NCBI RefSeq assembly: GCF_004664715.2
Contig: NC_051075.1
Span: forward strand, 28,588,332-28,652,331
Length of the DNA stretch: 64,000 nt
Direction of reading: 5' to 3'
Origin: Peromyscus leucopus
Lineage: Eukaryota > Chordata > Mammalia > Rodentia > Cricetidae
Numbering within the stretch: position 1 is the first letter of the stretch; each line of letters starts with the position of its first letter. The translations under genes and the position numbers were made by a program. Of the stretch, positions 27,741 through 40,195 are shown one piece after another. The notes below the pieces were generated by a model. It did not search any database. It worked only from the letters and a program-made list of their open reading frames with translations, and was not told the origin of the DNA.

Positions 27741-27927
27741 TTGTCTTCATAAGAATAAGAACTTAAAGTAAATAGAAAAAATATGAGGAATATCTATTTA
27801 GCTTTAATATAATTTAAATACATTTTTAACATTTTTAATAATGGCTATACAAATAATAAAGGCAGGATTTACTAACTTTTAAAATATAAAATCTATTAAA
27901 ATACATGATAACTATTTTTAATTTTCA

Positions 27928-28302
27928 GAATTGTTTTCTGTAAATGGAGTCTTCCTGTCCAACAGCCTTTCTCAAATAAACACATTGAGGCTTATATTAA
28001 TTGTAAATGCTCAGTTGATAGCTCAGGCTTAATACTAACTAGCTCTTACAACTTGACCTAGTTCTATTAAACTATGTGCTGTTCTAAGGCTTGCGGCTTT
28101 TTCCTCTATCCAATTTTTGTGTGTCTGACTCATTCTTCATGTGGCTGGCAACTACAGCCTCCATCCTTATTTCTCCCAGTGTTCTCTTAGTCTAGTTCTT
28201 CTGCCTAATCTTATCCTGTTCAATTATTGGCCAATAAGCTTATTTATTAAACTAATCACAGTGACAAATCTTCACAGTGTACAAAAGGATTATTCCACAG
28301 TA
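27928..28302 (-). mobile_element. Solo LTR (minus), distant relative of family A
   Basis: On the minus strand it starts TACTGTGGAATAATCC and has TTAATAAATAAGCTTATTGGCC near its start. It lies between ATTTTCA repeats (27921-27927 and 28303-28309). No internal region is attached. Confidence 0.7.
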
Positions 28303-29900
28303 ATTTTCAACTATATATGAAATTGTTATGACATGGAATTTATGAAGAAACACATACAAGTAACACAATTTCATAGGATAGCCTACATATAAACATAGAC
28401 AAAATAAAATACCAGATGGCCAATAAATATAAAAAAGTATCTAGAATTACAGGTAATCAAGGTACTATCAAGTAAAACAAAACAAAACAATACAAAAAAC
28501 CCAGTAAATTGCAATCTTACACCCATTAGCTTGTAAAAAAGATATAATATGATTACAAAAATTATTGACTGGGGAAAAATGAAGTCTTACATATTGCTAA
28601 TGGTATGATAATTATTGCAAGTTTTGGAGAGCTGTTTAGAAATACTGGGTGGAATTGAGAAATAGGTACCATCATGAAGCAACACATTACAAAGTGCTCT
28701 TTCTGTGAGAAGTTCTTAGATGGATAATTTATGAGATCATAAAGAATGATGCTCATTAAAGCAGTAGGATAATGATAAATGGTGAATGACAGCTTCCCGG
28801 TGGCTGGTGTGGAAATACCTGAGTAAACAAATACTGGTTTCTTAATATAGTAGAATACAGGAGGATTGTTCCAGTGAAGGAAACAGATCTTCACATTGCA
28901 GTTTCATAGAGATAATATTCAATTTTAAAGTCATTTACAGAGAATAATTCTTGTGGTCTTTACATACATTTCAAAGCATCAAAATTATGGCTTTTACCTA
29001 GTAATGATGGGAAAATTAAAATGTTAAAATTAAATATTTGAACAATAATAATGACAACTTTGGCATGAAGAGGATCCACCTCTGTAATTCTCTATTTTTT
29101 TTTAGTGTTCATCTCTAGGTAAAGAGATAATGAAAACAAAAAGTTTAGCACTATTACTGTATATTTAAGTATTTAAAATTTTTATTCAATTGTTATAATA
29201 TAAAACAAAGAAGTCAAGATATTCCAGTAATGTCAAATGAAATATATGTAAATTTATTCACAAATGAAATGAATTTAAATTATTGAAAATATGTTTCCTT
29301 GATATAAATAATAAATTCATATAATTATAATATAAAATATAATTGCTGAAATATATTTGAGTTATTGGTGAAAAACATATGACACCTTCTATAGAAATTG
29401 AGTGAAGATTTAATTTGGTGAAAAGAAGTGTTTTTCAGATAACAGTTTGGAGTGCAATAGAAGGACCTTATTTTAGTTTTTATATATTTAAATAAATATG
29501 TATTTAAACATAAAAATTCTCATTTAAAGTCTGGAAACATGTTTATTCACTTAAAATGTCAATACAGCAATAACCAAACAAGTTTAATAACAGGAACAAA
29601 TTATTCTAACATTGAATGTATTAACTACATTGTCCCAGCTAATTCAATCCAATGTGTATTTGTGTATGTGTACGTACAAGTGTGCAGTCTTTGTGTGGTC
29701 TCTGTAATAAAAAAACTGAGTTGTGTGGTTCTAGAGGCTAGCAAAATACTGAGATCCATGAGGCTTGATTAACATCAGCAGCAAAGGCTCAGATCTTGTG
29801 CAAAGTTTGGCAGGTTCAAGGCTTCCAAAGGGTAAGGAAAAGACAAGTTGATGTTACAGACCATTAGCAACCTGGCATTGTAAGACAAGTTGCTAAACAG
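28303..29900. other. AT-rich unassigned sequence
   Basis: No exon or clear repeat. The minus-strand frame 28562-28894 (110 codons) lacks a start context, domains or family resemblance and lies in low-complexity AT-rich DNA. Confidence 0.45.
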
Positions 29901-29912
29901 TTTTGTGCCAAA

Positions 29913-30450
29913 TGTAGACGAATGTCTAAACAGTCTTATAAATGAAATAACCTGAGTCAGCTATTGGGGTGAATGCTGAAAGATCAGAGAAACAGAACAA
30001 GCCACATCCAACCTCACCTTGCCAATTCCTCAGCTGATCTTGTTTCCTCAGATTGAAAGCCTCTGAGTGTTCATTCAAATGGATATCAGTTGAACTGCTG
30101 CTAAAAAGCCTAAAAGCTTAAAAAGCTTCTAGTTCCTGGTCCTCCCACTTTAATATACCTTTCTGCTTCCTGACATAACTTCCTGGGATTAAAGGCACGT
30201 GTCTTTCCCAAGCTAGACATGAGCTCTCAAATTCTAGGATTAAAGGTGTGTGCCACTATGCCTGGCTGTTTCCAGTGTTGCTTTGAACTCACAGAGATCC
30301 GGATGGATCTCTGTGTCCGGAATGCTAGTATTAAAGGTGTGTGTGCCACCATTTTGTGGCCTCTATGTCTGTCTAGTGGCTATTCTGTTCTCTGACCCTA
30401 GATAAGTTTGTTAGGGTGCACAATATATTTGAGAACACAATGTCACCACA
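29913..30450 (-). mobile_element. 3' LTR, family C, of an ERV fragment (minus)
   Basis: On the minus strand it begins TGTGGTGACATTGTGTTCTC at 30450 and ends near 29913. It has the family C landmarks, including AACTTATCTAGGGTCAGAG and the embedded CACACCTTTAATACTAGC segments. Confidence 0.8.
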
Positions 30451-31345
30451 TTTCCTCTTTTTTGTCTAAATAATAAAAGAAGCTTATAACTAATATAAGA
30501 TAAAGTATATACAATAAGTATGTATAGTCAAGAATTACATCAACAATGTCTAGTCCACTAACATTTGACAGATTCACACAAAAACTCCATTATATAAATT
30601 AATAATGTCCATTCCATTAACATATGACAAATTCAGACAAAAATTTCATTACTTATCCTATTTAAAACAAGTAATTCCTTTTAAAAAGTAGATTCAATAA
30701 TTTACCTTTTATCTTATCATAGCCATGGTCTCTCTTTTTTCTTTTCTGAATAGATTCAAAAGTCTACCTTTTATTTTATCATTTCTACATCTTCCATTTT
30801 TTTTCAAATCTACCTTTTATCTTATTTCTTTTTTTCAGAGTAGATTCAATAATCTATCTCTTATCTATATCCTATTTTCTTTTTCTGTTTTTTTTTTTAA
30901 AACAAGAACCCTGAATCTAATCTCCTTTGTTTAGCTTTCTTTTTTTCTGACCATTAACAATTAACAACTTGTAACCAACCATCATTAACAATGACAATAT
31001 CCATAACTCAAACAACCAAAAACTACCCAACCCATCTCTTGGGAATATGGGCGTCATGTTCTTAAAATTACTTCTTGCTGTCTGGGGGTGAAGGCATCTT
31101 TAGGGTATCCTGAAAAGAAAATTTTGGGATTAATTGTTAAGTCCTCAGATAGTTAGCTATATCATTTCATGTCCAGTCTCTGCATGGCATAAATAATTGT
31201 ATGTTGCCAAAGGAAAGACAGCATTTCTGTTCTTTCACTCAGCTGACTAAATGAAGTCCGTCACATCCAGGAGAGCAATGAGTTTTACTCAGTGTATCAA
31301 TTTTAACTCTTACCCTGTCCAAAATTATCTGTATAGTGACAACCA
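30451..31345 (-). mobile_element. ERV internal 3' region attached to the LTR-C (minus)
   Basis: Read on the minus strand, it is collinear with 9780-10120 of provirus 1. It has TTTTCTTTTCAG|GATA, AGCAAGAAGTAATTTTAAGAAC, GACGCCCATATTCCCAAGAG, TTGGTTACAAGTTGTTA, and AAAGGAGATTAGATTCAGGG. It then runs through an A/G-rich stretch to an AGAGGAAA polypurine tract next to the LTR. Gag and pol are missing. The same 3' module therefore occurs with LTR-B and with LTR-C. Confidence 0.8.
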
Positions 31346-31850
31346 AAACAGTGTTTGTCTATATATCTAGGTGCTTTATTACTCAAAATATCTGACAAAT
31401 AAAATTAATGTATGCTTTACATGAAGTATATTTATAATCTGTACATTATATGATATGTATATTAACATGTGAATTATTTCCCTCAAAATTAAAAGCTAAT
31501 AAAAGATAGAAATATATTTATGTTTTAATGCATTTATATACATAAATTTAAATGTGCTTGTGTAAGTTTTAAGTAAATATACATAATTATATGCAAAAAT
31601 CATGAGGGATGAATTTGAGTTAATAAATGATTTTGGGGTGGATTGATACTTTCATTTAATCAGTAGTCTCTTGAAATGTTTTATTTGTCCTCTGGGAAGA
31701 AGGAAATAAATGATCAAAACTTCATTTCTTGGCTGGTACTTGGGATTAAGATTATGACCTTGTGCAAACTAGTCAAGTACTCTTATACTGAGCAAAACTC
31801 TTTAAGAGGAATAAGCTGTCTGGTAAAAAATAGGAACACAGTCTGAAGCA
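31346..31850. other. Unassigned AT-rich sequence
   Basis: Nothing recognised. Confidence 0.4.
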
Positions 31851-32015
31851 AGAGAGATGGCTCAGTATTTAAGAGCATTGACAGTTCTTCCAGAGGACTT
31901 GGGTTAAACTCACCTACATGGCAGCTCAGGAATGTCAGTAACTCCACTTCCAGGGGCTCTGTCACCCTCACAGAGACACAAATGCAGGTAAAATACTAAT
32001 GCATATAAAATAAAA
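31851..32015 (+). repeat. B2/B3-type SINE
   Basis: Starts AAGAGAGATGGCTCAGTATTTAAGAGCA (tRNA-derived head), GGGTTAAACTCACC (B-box region), CAGTAACTCCA and CTGTCACCCTCACAGAGACAC, then an AT-rich tail. Confidence 0.85.
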
Positions 32016-32135
32016 GCATATATATATATGCATATATATATGTATATATGTATATATGTATATATGTGTGTGTTTAAAGAAAAATATATATATATATAAA
32101 TAAATATAAATAAAAGTAAATATATATTTAAACAA
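32016..32135. repeat. (TATATG)n/(AT)n low-complexity tract
   Basis: Imperfect TATATGTATATA and ATAAATA repeats that probably grew from the SINE tail. Confidence 0.85.
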
Positions 32136-32189
32136 TATACATGTTTTAAAGAACACTATCAAACACAAAATGACAGAACAATGCCACAA

Positions 32190-33700
32190 AAGTTGCTTAT
32201 AGTATGTGTCTCAAATAGTGTATTTATTTATAATCTCAAATACTGAAAAGCTGAGGATCTGAGGGAATACCTGGTATGACCTGTGTGTTCAGGGAACCAT
32301 GAGTACATCCAGTACTTCAACAAATAGAGGGTGAGAGCTTTACCCTCTACTTTATCAATATTCGCTGGATCCCATGTTTTAAGGAATGTAAAGAAGAGAG
32401 TGAGTACCTCCTATTTTCCACCATCTATTAATAGCCACTGACAAAATACCATGGAATCTGAGATAATTATCAATGCATCTATAGAGAGCCACTGTAAGTT
32501 TCAAAACATTATATCCATAGTAACAATGTTATCTTATATTGTTATGAATTGTTGTATAGCTATTTTACTTATTTACTTGGAAGTTTACAGAGCCATACAA
32601 TGTAAATTTGATACTAGAAGAGGGAAACTCAAAAGCAAAATGAATCCATGATTGACCTCATAAGTATTTACAAGATATTTGAATAATTTTTGAGGGTTTT
32701 CTCTACCCATCATTATGAATGAGTGTGGCATGTACACAGATATTATGTATAATAATCATTACATCTGTGCTTACCATAAGTTAGCAATCTGAAAGTGAAA
32801 TTAGTGAGTCCAATCACATCAAAAACAAAATACTCTTATACCCCTCTTCCCGATGATATGACATTTACAATGGGATGTGTAATAAACAAAAATTATGTCA
32901 GTTAGTAGCTTTTATCTAGCATCATTTCAGTGACAGTTTCTTTTTTAATTTGAAATTAGTCTTTTCTCTAATTAGGTTTAATTTGTATTTCATAGAGACA
33001 TGTTTTTATATATGATTTTTAGCTTTCTTTACTGGTTTGAATTTAGTCAAAGTATTACTTAGAAGAACATTTTAGGAACGCATTTTATCATTCTTAATGA
33101 AATGGGAAGTTTACTAAAAGCATAATGATTCAAAGAAGTAGATGGTAGAGGTTGCATTTTTATAAACCTGCAGGTATTTTTATCTCAGCTCTAAAATACA
33201 GCTATCCAAGACTTTCCTTATGCAATATAAATAAATACTATTTCATTGAAAACCCACAAAACCTATGCTTTTATAATATCAGCCACTCCTTTACCAGCAG
33301 TAAGTAACCATTATAAAACAGTCAATAATGATGCTAAGTCACAACATTTTCCCATTTGCCTAATGTTTTGAATAGATCACAGTGGAAAACCCTTCCTCTT
33401 CTGTTACTAAAATACATTTTTTTCTTATGTCACTAGTATGTGATATTCGTGTCTTAAGATACAACCAGTAAATGTAATACCGTACTTCAATAAAGGGGTT
33501 TTGCTTAAGAAAACCAAATGAAGTAACAAAGGATGTCATTATATTTATTTTTAATTTCTGTATAATGAAAGTGATATTTAGGGAGCGAGAAAGAGAGTTT
33601 CATTTTCATTTTCATTTTGTTTTTAGTATGTAGATACTAAGTATGGTATATAAGTGAAACATAAATGATACAGTAAACTTATGAGAAGACAGTTTAAAAA
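32190..33700. other. Unassigned sequence
   Basis: No repeat or exon recognised; the short frame at 32451-32651 has no features. Confidence 0.4.
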
Positions 33701-33710
33701 TGTAAGCCTT

Positions 33711-33860
33711 GGCTAGGCGGTAGTGTTGCACGCCTTTAACCCTAGTGCTCAAGAGGGAGAGGCAGGTGATCTCTGTGAGTTCGAGACCAGCCTGGTCTAC
33801 AAAGTGAGTTCTAGGACAGCCTGTTACACAGAGAAACTCTGTCTCAAAAAAAAAAAAAAA
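33711..33860 (+). repeat. B1 SINE
   Basis: GGCTAGGCGGTAGTGTTGCACGCC to GAGAAACTCTGTCTC, then an A tail that has become a tetranucleotide repeat. Confidence 0.92.
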
Positions 33861-33920
33861 GAAAGAAAGAAAGAAAGGAAGGAAGGAAGGAAGGAAGGAA
33901 GGAAGGAAGGAAGGAAGGAA

Positions 33921-33998
<78 letters not shown>

Positions 33999-33999
33999 A
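33861..33999 (+). repeat. (GAAA)n/(GGAA)n purine tract from a B1 tail
   Basis: GAAA units, then about 13 GGAA units, then GAAA again; uninterrupted purines for about 140 bases. The Lys/Glu/Arg and Phe/Leu/Ser frames over it are artefacts. Confidence 0.95.
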
Positions 34000-35550
34000 A
34001 TGTATCTATTTTGAAATGGTTAATTCTCAAAATTTTGGTCAGAATTCCCTAAGGTTATGTAATCAATTTTGGTGTATTAATTAAATAATCACTTTTCCAA
34101 CACTGAATAAAAATGAGCAAATGCTGTGGCTAATACAGTTTATATTCTGTGAATGGCAGAATCGTGATATACAAGAGCAATCATTTCCTATCTCACAAAG
34201 AGATGTATGTAAGACCTACTATATTTTATTTATATTCATATATCTATTAATCTATAGACAAATATTTTTATATTTTAAGAGCTCCCAAAGAGTGTAAAAA
34301 CTGAGATTACAGTTAAGAAATTGGAGAAGAGAAAGAAAGGAAATATATCAAATAGTGTTACAGGAAGGAAGTTACAACAGTAGAGATGCAAAGATACTAT
34401 TTAATTGCAAATATTATACCTGACATTAATAAATATTGAAAGCAAATTGTTTCCAAAATGTGGGTTAGAAGTGGAGAGGTTACTAGTTTTAATTTTATAA
34501 TCTATTACATCTTTGAATATTATCTGAATGTGCATTTTCTTTTCTTATTTAAAGAATTCTTTAATAGGTACTTAGTATAGACCAAGGTGGGAATGTGTTT
34601 CCATGGCAAATAAAAAGTGCACTTGACTTCTGTTTGGGAGAGATGGATTTTAGTTCTTTGCCTACCTTAACAATACAGAAAATTTGGAAGATATTTATTA
34701 AATTTTTATTCCTCACTCTCCTTATGTGCTCTAACTCTAGAATAATTATCCTCAAGCAACTAAAAAATGACTGCACATTTATTTTCCTATCTAATTTACA
34801 AAGTGATATTCCACAATGACAACTTTGTTATGAAAAATAAGCAGCACTATCTCAATTATGCTTGGTGATGTTTTGCACAATGCCTTTGTCTATTATCATG
34901 CTTTGCTTCATTCTTATAGCTCTATTATACTGACAAATCTTTCATTGTCAAGATTTGCAGCCTAAATAAATTCCTGAGTTCATGTAGTAAAAGGAGCAAA
35001 TGATGATACTATATAAAGCAAGGGAAGCCAGTAATGCTGAGAATACTGACTGAATAAAATATCTTTAGTCCAAATGTAAGATGCCATAAATCACAATAGG
35101 TTTTCAAAATTAGTTTTCAAGTGATAGAGTAGAAATGCATTTTAGGAGAAGTGTGTAAACGTTTCAGCCCCAAACTTTTAAGATAATTTAGGTGCTGTTT
35201 TAGGAACCGACAATAATTTTTCTAATGGTGCAAGTGATAGGCAAAGGACTCATAATATTGACAGATACAAGTGTATTGCTGTCTTAATTGTTAAAATTAA
35301 TTCCTCTAAAATTATATGACACTGACCTTGTGAAGGATAACATTGACTTGAAACCTTCAACTAGAAAATACAAATTTGTTTTGGTTACCATTATTACATT
35401 GTGTTCTATAATTATTATGTTATTTAGTATGTAGCAAATTATCAAAGTATGTACTAAATTACTTACAGATATCACATATATTATTAAATACATTGTATAT
35501 ATAATTATAAATAATATGTGTTCATATGCATTTATCTGTGTGTATCTCTG
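34000..35550. other. AT-rich unassigned sequence
   Basis: Nothing recognised on either strand. Confidence 0.4.
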
Positions 35551-35554
35551 TGTC

Positions 35555-35955
35555 CATGATGTTTAGATGTAATTCAACTTGACATAGCCTAGGATCACTT
35601 GGGAAGAGTCACAGTGAGAACTCATCTTGCTCACTTGGCCTGTGAGCATATGCCCGTCAAGTACGGTTTTGATATTGTTACCTAAATGAGGTGGGGAGAA
35701 ACAGCCCACTGTGGGTGACATCACTCACTAGACTTGTGTTCTAGACTGTACAAAATGGAAAAAAAAAGCAGCTGACTACCTTGCATGCATGCAAACATTC
35801 TTTCTCTGACCTAGACTGATGCTGCTCTAAATTCATGCTGCCTTGATTTCTCTTTAATATTGGACTATAATCTGTAATTATAAACTGAATAAGTCCTTTC
35901 TTCCTCACAGTTGCTATGTCAGAGTGCTTTATCACAGTGACTGGAAAGGACATTA
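35555..35955 (+). repeat. Medium-copy rodent interspersed repeat, family not assigned
   Basis: CAACTTGACATAGCCTAGGATCACTTGGGAAG, ACAGCCCACTGTGGGTGACATCA, TATAAACTGAATAAGTCCTTTCTTCC and GTGCTTTATCACAGTGACTGGAA form an order I know from dispersed rodent repeats. A looser relative is at 62050-62290. Confidence 0.5.
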
Positions 35956-35975
35956 TGACAGTATGCTATTTTTAA

Positions 35976-35978
<3 letters not shown>

Positions 35979-36017
<39 letters not shown>
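35979..36017. repeat. (TG)n microsatellite
   Basis: About 19 units. Confidence 0.95.
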
Positions 36018-36018
<1 letters not shown>

Positions 36019-36500
36019 GGAATATTAGTTTAAGATGTGTTACATTAATATGCTGTAGAATATTTGTTTAATAATTCAAAGATGTGTTGCATTCTTTTAT
36101 GTTGCATTTGTTTAACTCCATAAAGCTGTGTTACTTTGCCTGTCTATAATACCTGCTTGATCTAATAAAGACCTGAATGGCCAATTGCTAAGCAGAGAGA
36201 ATAAATAGGAGGAGAAATCTAAGCTCAGAAGAACAGTAAGAGGGAGGAGCAAGAAAAGGAGAAAGAGAAGAGGACACCAGGGGCCAGCCACTCAGCCACA
36301 TAAACAGACACAGATTAAGAAGGAAAGCAAAATATATGCAATAAAGAGAGGTAAAAAGCCCAGAGGCAAAATGTACTTCAAGAGAAATGGGATAATTTAA
36401 GTTAGAAACACTGCTTATAAACAAGCTAAGCTAAGATTAGGCATTCATAAATAAGAATAAATCTCCATGTACTTATTTGAGAGCTGAGTATCAGGCCTTC
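36018..36500 (+). mobile_element. Solo LTR, family D
   Basis: Collinear with 505-950: TTGCATTTGTTTAACTCCATAAAGCTGTGTTAC, CTAATAAAGACCTGAATGGCCAAT, GGAGGAGAAATCTAAG, and the AATAAATCTCCATG end. Confidence 0.65.
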
Positions 36501-36514
36501 AAAATAAAAAAAAA

Positions 36515-36517
<3 letters not shown>

Positions 36518-36553
<36 letters not shown>
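36518..36553. repeat. (CA)n microsatellite
   Basis: About 18 CA units directly after the LTR's A-rich edge. Confidence 0.95.
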
Positions 36554-36557
<4 letters not shown>

Positions 36558-36914
36558 CAGGGATTATTCCACAGTGTAGCAGTAAAACTTTTGAGGAAAG
36601 GAAAGTACATACTGCAAATATAGACATTTAACCTTACGCATTGATTTACTGGGAGACACATGCTCTTCTATTTAAATGGGGTTTTTGAAAATCTATGCTG
36701 TAAAATCAATAAATTCCTTAGTCCAGATTTGAGATTTTTCTGATTTATGTTGCAATAATTTTATTTGCCATAGCCACAAACCCTTCAGTAAGATAAGCTG
36801 TAATGAAGAGGAAATATTTTTAAAACATCATTTTTTTTTGTACAAGTACTTTCTTACTTCTACTGTTCCTCATTGTAATTTATATACAATGATATTATTG
36901 TTTTCATATTATGA

Positions 36915-37010
36915 TAGTGCCTCAGGCCGGCCTGGAATTTGTGACCTTCCTGCCTCAGCCGACCTGAGTGCTAAGAATAAACATGTGTCCCTCTGCACCT
37001 GGCTTCTTTG
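36915..37010 (-). repeat. B1 5' half fragment
   Basis: CTCAGGCCGGCCTGGAATTTGTGACC, CTGCCTCAGCC, GAGTGCTAAGAATAAACATG and CTGCACCTGGCT match the first part of B1 on the minus strand. Confidence 0.6.
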
Positions 37011-37019
37011 ATACCTTCT

Positions 37020-37680
37020 CAGCAATATTTTTTATGTTTATTTTTATGTTATTTTTCTGCTGTGAATAAAACTACTAGCTTCAAAACACCTTAGCATTGC
37101 CATAACAAATTAAAATTTAGTATTTACAATATACACCATTGTACTTTATATAATCTACATTATGTTTCATGACAAGGCCCATATGGTGCTTTTTCCTCTG
37201 AAATGAAACATTCCCTCTTTAAGAGGCTCAAAAAAGAAACTCTAGAAACTTACCAGGGTCAGAAAGATAATAAATCCACAAAATTCACAAGGCTCCTCCC
37301 CAAGGATTTATAAGTAGTAACCAATTTCTGGGTGAAGAAGACTGTAGTGAAACTGCCTGGAATCATGCAGGGAGCTCTCAGGATGAAGTTTTTATGAACT
37401 GTTGCTTGTGCTGGGTGGGTGTGCTGGGTATAATGAAGTAGCTACTAAGTCACCTGTGCTCCTGTTAGTAACTTCTCACTAATGCTTTTGGAAGCAACCC
37501 AAAAGGACTCATTGGTGCTCTAACTGAACTTGGGTAGAATAATTTTCACGGACTGAAATCCATGTCTTACCTGGGGTGAATATTTTTTAATATTTTGGCC
37601 ATAAAACATAATAAAATATCACTAAATAATTATTAAATGTTTCTGAATTAATAGTTTCCAATAAGTATTCAAAAATGATT
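37020..37680. other. Unassigned sequence
   Basis: Nothing recognised. Confidence 0.35.
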
Positions 37681-37683
37681 GAG

Positions 37684-38204
37684 TGTAGCAGGAATCATAA
37701 AAGTTCTTATTGATAAAATCAAACCCAGAGCCAGGTATTGGGGTGAATACTGGAAGGTCAGAGAGACAGAACAAGCCACAGCTATCTCACCTCACCAGTT
37801 CCTCAGCTGGTCCTGTTTCCTCAGACTGGAAGCCTCTGAGTCCTCATCTAGAATGAATCTCAGCTGAACTGTGCTGCTTCAAAGCCTGAAAGCTTAACCA
37901 GCCAAATGCTTAACCAGCCAAATGCTTCTAGTTTCTGATCCTCACGCCTTATATACCTTTCTGCTTTCTACCATCACTCCCTAGGATTAAAGGCTTGCTT
38001 CCTGGGATTAAAGGCGTGTGTCACCATGCTTGGCTTTTTCCAATGTGGCCTTGAACTCACAGAGATCCAGAGGGATTTCTATCTCTGGAATGCTAGGATT
38101 AAAGGTGTGTACTATCACTGTCTAACTGGTGGCTTTTCTGTTCTCTGACCCCAGATAAGTTTATTAAGGTACACAATATTTTGGGGAACACAATATCACC
38201 ACAT
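37684..38204 (-). mobile_element. Solo LTR, family C (minus)
   Basis: On the minus strand it starts TGTGGTGATATTGTGTTCCCC and ends GATTCCTGCTACA. TTGAG follows at 38205 and the same bases precede at 37679-37683, so a 5-6 bp duplication is visible. Two embedded B1-like segments are present. Confidence 0.88.
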
Positions 38205-38611
38205 TGAGATTAAACCACTGTTCTAAAGGGTTTGTATACTTTTATGTAAATCTTTAGATTAAATATATTTTTAGTCTAAGGCACAAACACATAGTTCATG
38301 GATTTTTCTTATCTCCATGCTATTTTTTTCAATAATTTTTGGGACTTTTCTTTGGCTGCTGGTGGCATGGTATCATGAAAGAAGAGAATGGACACCATTT
38401 AACTCACACAAAAGATTCTTACCTCTAGAATACAATATTATATATTATATATTATATAATGTCAAAAACAATTTTATGTTTCAGACATTTATTGAAAAAT
38501 AAAATACCTAGTATCTATTTTTAACATACTATGTATGTATAATTTCTTTAATTCAGTTAACATTGTGAACAAGTTAAAAAAATTAAAAAAAAAAAAACTT
38601 TCGAAATCCAA

Positions 38612-38795
38612 ACATGAGGTGAGCAGGTTGCCTCAGTAAGTGAAGTTACCATGTCAACTGAAGATCCATGATCCCTCAGGACCACCTGATGGCAAGAGAG
38701 TCAACTGCCTAGAGTTTTTCTCTCACCTTTGTTTTGGCTGTGACATACATCATGTGTGCATGTAAGCATGAACATAGACAAATAAATAATAAGTA
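38612..38795 (+). repeat. Degenerate B2/B3-like SINE
   Basis: GTGAGCAGGTTGCCTCAGTAAGTGAAG head, GACCACCTGATGGCAAGAG, and a CATGTGTGCATGTAAGC...AAATAAATAATAAG tail. Confidence 0.5.
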
Positions 38796-38844
38796 AACAA
38801 AAAAGTATTTTTTCAAAATCTTTTTTTTTCTGCCAACTTTTTTT

Positions 38845-39208
38845 TTCTTTTATTGAAAATGGACTTTTTTTTCTCACATAATAGATCCTGATTACGGTTT
38901 TCCCTTCCTCTAGTCCTCCCAGTTCCTCTTCATATGTCCTTCTATCTGAATCTATACCCTTTCTGGATCATTAGGAAATAAACAGGCTTCTAAGAGAGAA
39001 TAATAAAATAAACTATAAGATGAAATAAAAACCAACACATTCCAATAGGACAAAACAAACTAACTGAAGGGGAAAAGCCCAAGAAAAGGAAAAAGAAACA
39101 TATATAGATGGAGAAATCCACTCATGAGCAACCTCAGGAATCTCATAAAAACATTAAATGTATATATTTACATATATACTTATATGTACACACACACATA
39201 TATACATA
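38845..39208 (-). mobile_element. L1 3' UTR fragment
   Basis: TTTTATTGAAAATGGAC, ATTACGGTTTTCCCTTCC and CAATAGGACAAAACAAACTAAC share order with 16680-16980 and 48960-49270. Confidence 0.7.
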
Positions 39209-39214
39209 TATACA

Positions 39215-39703
39215 TGTGGTGGTATTGTGTTCCCCAAAATATTGTGCACCCTAATAAATTTATCTGGGGTCAAAGACAGAACAGCTACTAGATATAAAGG
39301 CTAGAAAATGGTGGCACTCACACCTTTAATCCTAGCATTCCAGAGGTAGAAATCTTTCTGGATCTCTGTCAGTTCAAGGCCACATTGGAAATAGCCAGGC
39401 ATGGTGACACACGCCTTTAATCCCAGGGAGTGATGGCAAAAACAGAAAGATATGTAAGGCATGAAGACCAGAAACTAGAAGCATTTGGCTGGTTAAGCTT
39501 TTAGGCTTTGAGCAGCACAGTTCAGCTGAGATTCATTCTGGATGAGGACTTAGAAGCTTCCAGTCTGAGGAAACAGGATCAGCTGAGGAAATGGCGAGGT
39601 GAGGTATCTGTGGCTTGTTTTGCTTCTCTGATCTTCCAGTATTCACCCCAATACCTGCCTCCAGGTTTGTTTTTATTAGTAAGTACCTTTAAGATTCATG
39701 CTA
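39215..39703 (+). mobile_element. Solo LTR, family C
   Basis: TGTGGTGGTATTGTGTTCC to TTCATGCTA. The flanks TATACA and AATACA form a probable 6-bp duplication with one change. It is closely related to 958-1461. Confidence 0.85.
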
Positions 39704-39705
39704 AA

Positions 39706-39729
39706 TACATACACACACATATGTATGTA

Positions 39730-39770
<41 letters not shown>
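39706..39770. repeat. (ACAC)/(TATG)/(TG)n compound microsatellite
   Basis: ACACACACAT, TATGTATGTATG, then about 20 TG units. Confidence 0.92.
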
Positions 39771-39771
<1 letters not shown>

Positions 39772-39867
39772 CTTATAGCATACACTCAAAAGACTTATAG
39801 GGTAAAAAGAGAAAAAAATATACAAATGAAACAAAATGAAATGAAAAAATACAAAATAAGATAATTT

Positions 39868-40195
39868 TTATTAAGATTTTTTTTATTCATTTTGCATACC
39901 AATCACAGGTCCTCCTATCTTCCCTCCTCCTGCCCCCTGCTATCTCCTCCAACCCACCACCCATTCCCTTCTATGACAATGTAAGGCCTCCCATGAAGAA
40001 TCAGCAAAGCCTGGTACATTCAGCTGAGGCAGGTTTAAGCCCCTCCCCCTGCTCAAGGTTAGGCGAGGTGTCCCACCATAGGTAATAGGCTCCAAAAAGC
40101 CAGCTCATGCACCAGGGATGGATCCTGATCCTACTGCCAGGGGGCCCCTTAAGCAGATCAAGCTACCCAACTGTCTCACTTATGCAAAGGGCTGA
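39868..40195 (-). mobile_element. L1 3' UTR fragment
   Basis: TTTTTATTCATTTTGCATACC then CCTCCTGCCCCCTGCTATCTCC and CCACCCATTCCCTTCTATGACAATG: a C/T-rich L1 3' UTR on the minus strand, like 2105-2400. Confidence 0.75.

Noticed and set aside
27574..27745. 7SL/tRNA-like promoter boxes as functional RNA genes (here and in other SINEs)
   Set aside because: They belong to B1 or B2/B3 SINEs with tails and duplications. No free-standing tRNA cloverleaf was seen, though a tRNA scan was not possible by eye.
28562..28894. Minus-strand 110-codon frame as a host gene
   Set aside because: AT-rich, no recognisable domain, no splice context; chance length.
33723..34052. Lys/Glu/Arg-rich 109-codon frame
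   Set aside because: B1 SINE plus (GAAA)n/(GGAA)n tail.
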